Shown in pieces: positions 56,870-64,000 of a stretch of DNA of 64,000 nt. The stretch is from Campanula takesimana. Its lineage: Eukaryota > Streptophyta > Magnoliopsida > Asterales > Campanulaceae. The stretch lies in NCBI GenBank assembly GCA_026119855.1, contig JAOWBW010000304.1:1-64000 (forward strand), in the 5' to 3' direction. Position 1 is the stretch's first letter. Every line of letters starts with the position of its first letter. Position numbers and translations under genes: made by a program. The notes below the pieces were generated by a model. It ran no database searches, was not told where the DNA came from, and was given only the letters and a program-made list of their open reading frames with translations.

Positions 56870-58653
56870 TGGACCTATTGGAAGAACACGGTTGATCTTA
56901 GATTGGCCCACAAACACCTTTTGAGTAAACTAATTTTACCCACAAACAAGAGAAAAGACTCAACCACATAAAATAAAAAGTTTTTTTTTTATTTTTTTTT
57001 TATTTTTTTTTATTTACAAAAGTCGGAAGGACGGAGTCCTTTTTGGGGCTTCTAGAAAAATAGTGGAATCGTCACACTAGTATATAGACCTTCTCGCGGT
57101 CCCATATACTCATCGGATTCCACCACGCTTGTGATACCTACATATGACGGGATTAAACTAAATTAATGTCATAAAACATACATGCGGGGACGGAGTTTTA
57201 TTTCGTCCATAATAACCACTTGGGGACGGAGTTTTATTTCGTCCATAATAACCACTTGTTTCTTTTGGAAACGGCATGTATGATTTGATGACATTAGTTT
57301 AGGGAAATCTTGACACATGAAAAACCGACTTAGTCACGGAGTGTTAGAACCTATCTAGAATTGTGTTGGCTTGTGCTCGGCTAAAGAGAGGCTTAAGGTC
57401 ACCCCCGGCATGTAGTCATGAACTACACCACGGGCTGAGGTTTACCGCTTCGAGAGAGTCAAAGTCGGGTGGAGCTTGAAACTATCTAGGACGGGCCTCG
57501 ACAGGTTTGGGGTTATGAACTTGTGCGACTCAATTGTGAGCAATTCATAAGAATATGTGCATGTAGTGTGAGGTCAAGACAAGTGACAATTTTTTTTTAT
57601 TTTTTTTTTCAAAGCAATAAAGAAAATATGTGCAAGTAAGGAGAGGGGAGAAGAGAATTAAGGTCCTAAATTATTACAACTTCCGAGTCAACCCATGACC
57701 GGTCAAAGCAAAGAAGGAAGAGGGCGAAGCTGCAATTTTCTGAACTCTAGGGGTTGTTCTGCACTGTTCTGAAACCCAGGGACTGTTTTGCACTGTTCTG
57801 AAGTCCAGGGAATGTTCTACAATTTTCTGAAATCTAGGGACTGTTCTGCATTTATCTAAAGCCCAGGGACCAAACTGTAATTTCTTGGAAGTTCAGTGAC
57901 CGTTCTGTAATTTTTTGGATTCTGTCCCCTTTTTTTTTTTAAGTCAAAAGATTTTGAGAAGAAAAGGAAGGGAGAAAATATGTACAAAACCTTTGTCCCA
58001 AAATAAAAAATGTAACTCCCTCTTTTTGATTTGGAAAAGCTAAAAATGTGCAACGAGAGTTGCTCTTCCCTTTTTTTTTTCAAAGATGTTGCAAGAATAA
58101 TCAAAAGTCAAAACACACACTTTACACACTACTGTACACACACGACACTAATGAAAATAGGCTGTTAGTGCCACACTTTTTTTTTAGATTTTGCAACAGA
58201 AAAAACAAAACAAAACAAGACCTCTCACACACACATATGGCAGGCACACACACAGACAAAACGGCAGCCATGACAGTCTGCTGCCCCCTTTTTTTTTCAT
58301 TTCTGGAAAAAAGACCGGATGAGTGCGCGTTTGGAATTTAGAGCGGGAGGCGCGCGATTTTGAAGATGTCGGGCAAAGGCGCTCGGTTCTGGGCACACCT
58401 GTAAATCGATGGGTTCAAGGGATTGCCTTGACCAAAAAAATAGGAATTTTCCCCTACAAACATTGTTAGCACAAATAACATAGAATTGAAGGACATGATG
58501 GGATGCGGGCGATTCTGGTGTATTGGGTCGGAGGCGCGCGCCTTAGGCCAAGAAGGCCAAAAGCGCACGCTTCCCACATTTTACACCAGAATGCCCAGAA
58601 AACAGCAGTAAGAACACCAAAAGTAAGAAACGTAAGTTTAACCCTCGATGCTA
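56870..58653 (-). other. Tat-F 5' leader
   Basis: No gene. It holds about six degenerate 31-35 bp tandem units at 57735-57930 with the theme CTGTTCTG plus AGGGA, long A/T runs, a GGACGGAGTTTTATTTCGTCC-like block duplicated near 57185 and 57224, and GC words GGCGCGCG at 58331-58340 and near 58530-58540. Confidence 0.6.
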
Positions 58654-58671
58654 TCCCCAGCAGAGTCGCCA
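58654..58671 (-). other. Tat-F primer-binding site
   Basis: Minus strand TGGCGACTCTGCTGGGGA, one base from the 5' LTR. Confidence 0.9.
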
Positions 58672-58672
58672 C

Positions 58673-59920
58673 TGTAGATACCCCGGGAAGGCCCACTACC
58701 TGGCTAGAGCGCTGGAAGGATCCTAGGATGTCTATTTTGTTTTAGATGTTAGAGTCGCCACCTATTTTATTAAGGGAACATAAGAAAAACCTAAAGAAAT
58801 AGCCTATTTTAATATTACGAAACCAAAGATTCGGGAGAGAAGGGTTCGGGGGTTAGGTGACGGAGTGGGAAGTACTTAAACACCCACTCCGCCCCGCTTA
58901 CAAGGGTCTTGCTATTAAAGGTGTTCTAATGTAAAAAAATTCTTCAATTTATTAATATAAAAGTGCTAACAATTACGATGAAAAGAAAAGGGAAATTGCA
59001 AAGGGAAATAAAAGATTATATATTAATTCATGCGAAAGATTACATTAAGAGAAGAATGGTAAATTAAAATAGAGTTTAGAATGTAGGGAGATAACCTTTA
59101 ACCAATTTTAATGTAATAAATTGATCATTTGGTCATGTCCCATTTGATGGGGATTGCATACACTAAAGAAAGCACATAAATAAAATAAAGAGAAGTTGTA
59201 CCTTGTTGGGAAAAGAAAGAAGACTCAAATCTTGATGAAGAGACTAATGTTGTTGTAAAGAAATTGTTATGGAACAATTTGTGTAGAGTTTTTGTAGAGA
59301 GAAGCCTTCTTGGTGGAGAAATTGGTGTAGAGAGAATTTTGTAGAGTTTTTGTGTGTAAGAAGTGGTGTCCAAGGTCCAAGAACTTGTGTATTGTTTTTG
59401 TAGAGAAGAGAAGTTGGTTCCTTTTCTATGGTAAAATGAGAGGGTTTTTATAGGTAGAAAAGAGAGGAAAAGAAGGTTTTCTTACCAATAAGAAAATAAA
59501 GAAAATCAAATAATAAAGAGAAAATCAAATAATAATAAAAAGAAATATTTTGTTTTAAAGAAAAGGCTAAGAATATGGGATTGGGAGTTATAGAATAAGG
59601 GGGGGTGAACTTGGATGTAAAAAGAGGTTTTTGTGATCAAGAAAATGGAGGGAAAAACTGCAATCCGTAACTGCCATAATGGGAAGCGCGCGAGTCCGGC
59701 TTTTGGGGCGAGACGCGTGCGCGGCCCACAAGTAGTTCCGGAGGCGCCCACGGGTAAAAATGCAGAATGACCCTAAAAGTTAACTCTGTTATGCAGTTTA
59801 GTCCAAAACTAACGGAATCGGTTAGGAACTTAACTGAAGTAACATAAATTAACAAAAATAAGTTAAATAAAAATACTATGTATGAAATCGGGGTGAGAGG
59901 TCCAAGGCGGGGTGTCTACA
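58673..59920 (-). repeat. Tat-F 5' LTR (1248 bp)
   Basis: Near-identical to 50405-51642, with a few small indels. Followed by GGGAC, the target duplication. GC words are at the matching positions (59689-59755). Confidence 0.95.
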
Positions 59921-60282
59921 GGGACCTTTGCCCAAATTGTCCGTTTGGGAGAGTGCAATACATGTGAAAAACAAGGGCTCATATTCTAAGGTGACAGAAT
60001 CCACTGTTCTAGGATGAACTAGGCAGTAACTCTCAAAATGGATTAATTTCCATCCGACCAAAAAATAGGATTAAAATCTGTTATTCTGACTGCCAGGCTG
60101 GATACCTCGTACGAGACATCTATATCACGTACGAGACATCCTCCCTCTGTATGTGATTCTGCCCGTTTGGTCAGCCTAAAACTGATAAAAACCGCTTTGT
60201 TGGGACCCCAGCCTGGATTTGACACGATTTCTGAACCTTAGGTCCGTCCGAATCATCAAGGTAGATCCACACTCCCAACACA

Positions 60283-61175
60283 ATGTCAGACTCCATGTTT
60301 ACGCAAGAACTCAACGACCTCAAAGCTCGACTAGAAGGAGAAGTGGGTCAACTCTTTGAGGTATACGCTACGGTTTTATACGCGGGCTTTAGAAGAGAGA
60401 TGGAAGGGGAATTCATGACTCGCCTACAGACACAAAAGTAATTTTTCGAAAGAGAAATCAAATCCCTCTGAAGTCAATTGCTAGCTCGAGAAGAGGAAAT
60501 CAATGCATTTCGAAAAGGCCTATTCATGCAAGAAGAATACTATGAAAAGAAGATTGGTACACTCCAAGCATACCTGCAAGCCCAAAGAGTGTTATAAGAG
60601 GGAAGTTGAATCCAGAATCGAAATAAGGCCAAGGACCTACAACAAGTATGAAGGCATCACCCAAAGCAAAATATTCGACATACTCGTGGAAGCCGGCAAA
60701 GTCACACCAATAAAGCCTCCTACTACTCCAAGGGAACTCCCCGCAAATCATGCTCATCACCTCTATTGCAAGTTCCACCAATTTAGTGGCCAAGACACCG
60801 ATTCTTGCAACCACCTCAAGGATGTGATCCAAGATCTCATAGACTCTAAGCAACTAGGGGTTCCTAATGTAGTGACAAACCCTCTCCCAACTGCGGGAGG
60901 AGGGATCAATGTAATAGAGATAGCTAGTGAGAAAGAGGAGACTACTCGCCTAGTCCCAAATGTGGGCGAGAGCACTACAAAGTTCAATAATGAGATTTCT
61001 TTCTGTTACATGTTGTCTTGGGATCAAGTACTAGATAGGAAAAATAACAAAGAAGATGTTAACTTACTTACCCGATCCGTTCGAGTCATAATCAACAAAG
61101 ATCCAAGAGTGGAATATCCACCATCCTCAAAAGGAAACACTACTTCCAAAGAGCCCGAACCCATTGAGCTCGATG
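60283..61175 (+). pseudogene. gag: Tat-E gag without capsid core, truncated
   Basis: ATG 60283 (MSDSMFTQELNDLKARLEGE) opens a coiled-coil region with in-frame TAA and TGA near 60440 and 60470, and a frame change near 60590. It then goes directly to YNKYEGITQSKIFDILVEAGKV and the knuckle CKFHQFSGQDTDSC, in which the His before the last Cys block is Gln. VVTNPLPTAGGGINVIEIAS and RLVPNVGES follow, closely like Tat-D. The roughly 250-residue core of the Tat-D gag is missing. The frame ends with a stop formed at the 61175/61176 junction. Confidence 0.85.
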
Positions 61176-61214
61176 ATTAAAAGGATGAAAATAAAAGGAA
61201 TACGGGAAAAGCGA
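61176..61214. repeat. 39-bp templated filler at a deletion junction
   Basis: These 39 bp are identical to 61450-61488 inside the adjacent C2b LTR. They sit exactly between the end of Tat-E gag similarity and the start of C2b LTR similarity. This is typical of end joining with copying of nearby sequence. Confidence 0.75.
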
Positions 61215-61984
61215 GAAAGCATTGAACAAAAAACAAGTTGACTATGGACCATGATTTTGTGTTCAATAGACGTCGTGGACAAAGGGATTGTGACTTGTAC
61301 TATAAGGATAAACTTTGGGCTACAAAGTTATACTATTTGCGTAGTCATAAAAGGTTTGCTAGAATCTAATTATGACTTACGGGATTTGACTGGTCAAACC
61401 CATTGGCAACTTAGTATAATCCTATTGGGTCACACACGCAGAACGGATAATTAAAAGGATGAAAATAAAAGGAATACGGGAAAAGCGACCGTAAGGCTTC
61501 CACGGCGGCGTACGCCTGGTCAGGCGTCGTACCGCTCCGGTCCCGCATTGGTTCAGTTTTAGGAAATTTCTTGAGTGACAAGAAGTCCTAAACCCTAAAG
61601 GAATCAGACCTACCCCAGTATAAATTTGTGTGTCCGGGTTTTAGAGACCTAGTTGATGATTCAAGAAATCACAAATCTTTCTTAGAGAGATATTAACACA
61701 CATATTGAGAGGGATTTATTATTCCAAAGAGAAGAAGGCGTTCTTCAAGTTTTCAAGCCAAAGGATCTAGCAATCAATTCCAAGAAGGTGTTCTTGGATC
61801 CATTCAAGTGTGGATCACCAATAGAGGATACTTTGCTTAGTATTTTAGTCCGTGATTAAAGATTTAAACTACGAGTGTTAGTCCTAATTTTTCTTATGCT
61901 TTATAAATTATTGTTCTTAATGGATCTAGGCTAGGGTTTCTTCATGTTTAATTCCACTATACATGGAGGCTATGAAACCCAACA
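61215..61984 (+). repeat. C2b LTR, 5' truncated
   Basis: Aligns with the inverse of the C2a LTR (for example the CCTATTGGGTCACACACGCAG block) and ends GAAACCCAACA. TATA GTATAAAT is at 61618-61625. Words CGTAAG, CGTACG and CGTACC are centred at 61492.5, 61511.5 and 61530.5, exactly 19 bp apart as in C2a. Confidence 0.85.
61489..61545. promoter_or_regulatory. C2b triple word, 19-bp spacing
   Basis: Three sites 19 bp apart, about 75-135 bp upstream of TATA. Same number and spacing as C2a, but different flanking bases (GGCGTACGCC here). Confidence 0.6.
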
Positions 61985-61985
61985 G

Positions 61986-61997
61986 TGGTATCAGAGC
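61986..61997 (+). other. C2b primer-binding site
   Basis: TGGTATCAGAGC after the LTR; initiator tRNA-Met type. The C2b leader runs on to 62141, where Tat-G inserted (flank GGGAT). Confidence 0.95.
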
Positions 61998-62141
61998 CCC
62001 GTTAATGATTAATAATTTTAAAAATTGTCATGCATGAAAAATTATTTAATTGGATTATTTGATTTGCATGATAATAATAAGATGAATGTGTGATTGAGAT
62101 TTATATGAGATATAAAATTGTATGCATGTTTATGATGGGAT

Positions 62142-63173
62142 TGTAGATACCCCGGGGGGAACTGCGGCTTGGCTAGAGCGCGCGAGTTACCCTAGGATGT
62201 CCACTTGATTTTAAGAGTCGCCACCCACGTTTTTGGAGGAACGTGAGAAAACCTAAAGAAAGCCAATTTTTGTACGAAAACCAGAGATTCGGGAGAGAAG
62301 GGTTCGGGGGTTAGGTTACGAAATGGAAGTACTTAAACACCCATTTCGCCCAAGCAAAGTCGGTCTTGTTTGTTCATAATTTACTTTAAAGATAAATGTG
62401 TTCTTCCTATTTGAATAATGATAAAAAGGGGTTTTATTGTTTAAAATGTAGGGAGATAACTCCTAGGCCAATTCAATGTAATGAAAGGGTCATTGGTGTC
62501 ATGTCCCAAATGGTTTTGGGGTGATTGCACATTTGATTGAAGAAGAAGAAGAATTAGAAGAAGAAGAAGAAGAAAAAGAAGAATAAAGTCAAGACATTTT
62601 ACCTATAATATTCTTCAAAGAGAACCTCTTGAAAAGTCTTAAAGAAGAGGTTCAATACTTGGAGAGAATATCTTTAGTAATTTGCCTAGAGTAAGGTTCA
62701 AGGTAGGAAATTCTTAGGGTGCCAAAAGAGGTCAAAAAAGGGTCCAAAAGTCCTTCTTCCAATGATGGATTGGAGGGGTTTTTATAGTTGAAAAAGGGGA
62801 GTTTTTAGAGCCAAACGGAGTCTCCAAGAAATCTTTCCCAGGCAAAATCATGTATAATGAGCAAGGGAGAGATTCTTGGGCAGAATCTGTAACTGACTCA
62901 CCCCAGAAGCGCGCGCATCACACCTAAGTGCGGAAGGCGCGCGCGTCTGGCCTCAAGGGGTGGAGGCGCGCGACTCTGAAAGGCAAAATCTGACAGAATG
63001 GACTAGAAAGTTAGAACTATTATTCAGTTTAGTCCTTGGACTTAACGAAGCCCGTCTGGAACTTAACCAAAGTAACAGAAACTAACAAAAAACACTTAAA
63101 AGAGGGAGAAACACAAAATCAAGTGTGAAATCGGGGTGAGCGGTCCAAGGCAGGGTGTCTACAGAGCCCCTCG
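62142..63173 (-). repeat. Tat-G 3' LTR (1032 bp)
   Basis: TGTAGATACCCCGGG to AGGGTGTCTACA. TATA (minus CTATAAAAACCCC) is near 62776-62786. Three GCGCGCG words are centred at 62912.5, 62941 and 62969, about 28 bp apart. A (GAA)n tract lies at 62541-62583. Confidence 0.9.
62905..62975. promoter_or_regulatory. Tat-G word cluster GCGCGCG, 28-bp spacing
   Basis: Three CpG words at regular 28-29 bp spacing, 120-195 bp upstream of the TATA box. Confidence 0.6.
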
Positions 63174-63187
63174 GCGGCATGGATTGC
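63174..63187 (-). other. Tat-G polypurine tract
   Basis: Minus strand CCGCCGAGGGGCTC before the LTR start. Confidence 0.8.
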
Positions 63188-63354
63188 GAAGCAAATGCGC
63201 CGACGAAAGACAGACATCCGCCTAGGACATCACCAAGAAAAAGAAAAGACTTGATAAAAGCAGGAATTTGAAATTGCAAGGGATAGAGGTGCGCTCCCTG
63301 TGTGAGCGGCTTTGGTTGATAATTAAAGGTTTGGTGGGATGAAGCGGCCCACCG

Positions 63355-63835
63355 TGGCCGACAGCGGGACCTGTCTGGCTGATAGCGAGATCCGTTTGCT
63401 GGAAGCAAAACCTGTTTGCTGATAGCAAGATTCGTTTGCTGGAAGCGAGATCCATTTGCTGGTGGCGAGATCCGTCTGCTGGAATGCGGGACCCGGAGGA
63501 CCGTTTGCTTGAATAGCGGGTACCGAGGGGACCGTTTGCTTGGATGCGGGACCCGGAGGACCGTTTGCTGAAGTGCGGGACCCAGAGGACCGTTTACTTA
63601 GATGCGGGACCCGGAGGACCATTTGCTTGAATGCGGGACCCAGAGGACCGTTTGCTTGAATGTGGGACCCGGAGGACCGTTTGCTGAAGTGCAGGACCCG
63701 GAGGACCATTTTCTTGGATGCGGGACCCGGAGGACCGTTTGCTGAAGTGCGGGACCCGAAGGACCATTTGCTGAAGTGCGGGACCCGGAGGACCGTTTGC
63801 TGAAGTGCGGGACCCAGAGGACCGTTTGCTTAAAT
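63355..63835 (-). repeat. Tandem repeats of about 20 and 29 bp in the Tat-G 3' region
   Basis: A first block (63355-63480) has units of about 20-21 bp with GCGAGATCCGTTTGCTG. A second block (63480-63835) has about twelve units of 29 bp with GCGGGACCCGGAGGACC. 29 is not a multiple of three, so the open minus-strand frame has an 87-bp period. Equivalent in place to the Tat-F 75-bp array but unrelated in sequence. Confidence 0.85.
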
Positions 63836-64000
63836 GGATGTAGATTTTGCGTGATGAGGAGGTGGTGATTTTTTAGGCTCACCCAGGGCCAAGTTGTTGC
63901 CGTGAGTCGCACTTGGATGTTGACTGTTTGACTTTGACTTTCGATGGGGTGCGGGCACAGTTGACTGCGGAGTGCTTTCTGCTGGGGTTGAATTGTAGAA

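Larger units (their letters stand above)
50405..59920 (-). mobile_element. Tat-F: non-autonomous Ty3/gypsy element
   Basis: Complete from LTR to LTR (50405-51642 and 58673-59920) with a perfect target duplication GGGAC. Primer site at 58654-58671, polypurine tract at 51643-51655. The only convincing protein is a small core-less gag (56291-56869). No RT, RNase H or integrase is found in the 7 kb between the LTRs. The 37-nt post-pol stem-loop and two hairpins remain, so it looks like a Tat element that lost pol but kept cis elements. Confidence 0.9.
48326..61175 (+). mobile_element. Tat-E: Ty3/gypsy element of the Tat-D family, 3' truncated
   Basis: Plus-strand relative of Tat-D. It has a 5' LTR 48326-49338, a primer site, and a leader (49358-50404, continuing at 59926-60282 after the Tat-F insertion). 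Its core-less gag begins at 60283. The element stops at 61175 in gag at a deletion junction. The left flank ends CGAGG, the expected target duplication; the right copy is lost. Confidence 0.85.
62142..64000 (-). mobile_element. Tat-G: Ty3/gypsy element, 3' end
   Basis: Minus-strand element related to Tat-F, seen from its 3' LTR to the window edge. It has the LTR, a polypurine tract and a tandem-repeat 3' region. No protein domain appears before the window ends. Confidence 0.85.

Noticed and set aside
50400..62141. Target preference GGGA(C/T) for Tat-F and Tat-G insertions
   Set aside because: Only two sites, and the second flank of Tat-G lies outside the window.
63323..63912. Pro/Gly/Ser-rich ORFs at the window end as genes
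   Set aside because: They are translations of the 29-bp tandem array.
1..64000. Ordinary host genes between the elements
   Set aside because: Every stretch with clear protein similarity belongs to a retroelement; the remaining gaps align with leaders, LTRs or 3' regions of the same families.

Overview
The window is plant nuclear DNA, most likely from a eudicot with a large repeat-rich genome. Everything recognisable is LTR retrotransposon: Ty1/copia elements (a SIRE-like one plus two further families, here C1 and C2) and Ty3/gypsy elements of the Tat kind (Tat-A to Tat-G). I see no ordinary host gene. Nearly all coding regions carry stops or frameshifts. Names such as SIRE, Tat, DUF7745 and plant mobile domain come from motif recognition and memory, not from a search.

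Layout. 1-7633 is the 3' part of a SIRE-like copia element (+): pol end, a separate two-exon env-like gene, and the 3' LTR. It sits in Tat-A (-), whose gag is at 7730-8522, leader at 8523-9242 and 17767-18870, and 5' LTR at 18888-20364. Tat-A is itself split by the complete copia C1a (-, 9243-17761, target duplication CGACG). Tat-A abuts Tat-B (+): an integrase end (20365-21060) and a convergent DUF7745-like gene (21460-22860, -). An LTR of chromovirus type follows (22990-24316). Tat-C (+) supplies a gag (24410-25572, resuming at 47682-48325). It is split by a solo C2 LTR (C2a), which is split by Tat-D (-, 26579-47421). Tat-D has gag and pol on the minus strand and two extra genes on the opposite strand: a four-exon plant-mobile-domain gene (28613-30675) and a DUF7745-like gene (37511-38919). 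A truncated C1b (+, 31104-37510) lies between those two. Tat-E (+, 48326-61175) inserted in Tat-C and holds the non-autonomous Tat-F (-, 50405-59920, duplication GGGAC). After a deletion junction come the C2b LTR (61215-61984) and Tat-G (-, from 62142 to the window end).

Most unusual pattern. LTRs of both superfamilies carry short CpG-rich words, usually upstream of the TATA box, repeated at a fixed spacing set by the family: 22 bp in C1, 19 bp in C2, 20-21 bp in Tat-D/E, about 28-30 bp in the GCGCGC class. The same words recur in leaders and near the extra genes. Two closely similar C1 copies carry different words at matching sites in both LTR and leader, as if the word were replaced in concert. 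A second pattern is two compact stem-loops in the non-coding parts of the Tat elements. One occurs seven times with compensatory changes in its stem. The other is a 37-nt unit placed just after pol.
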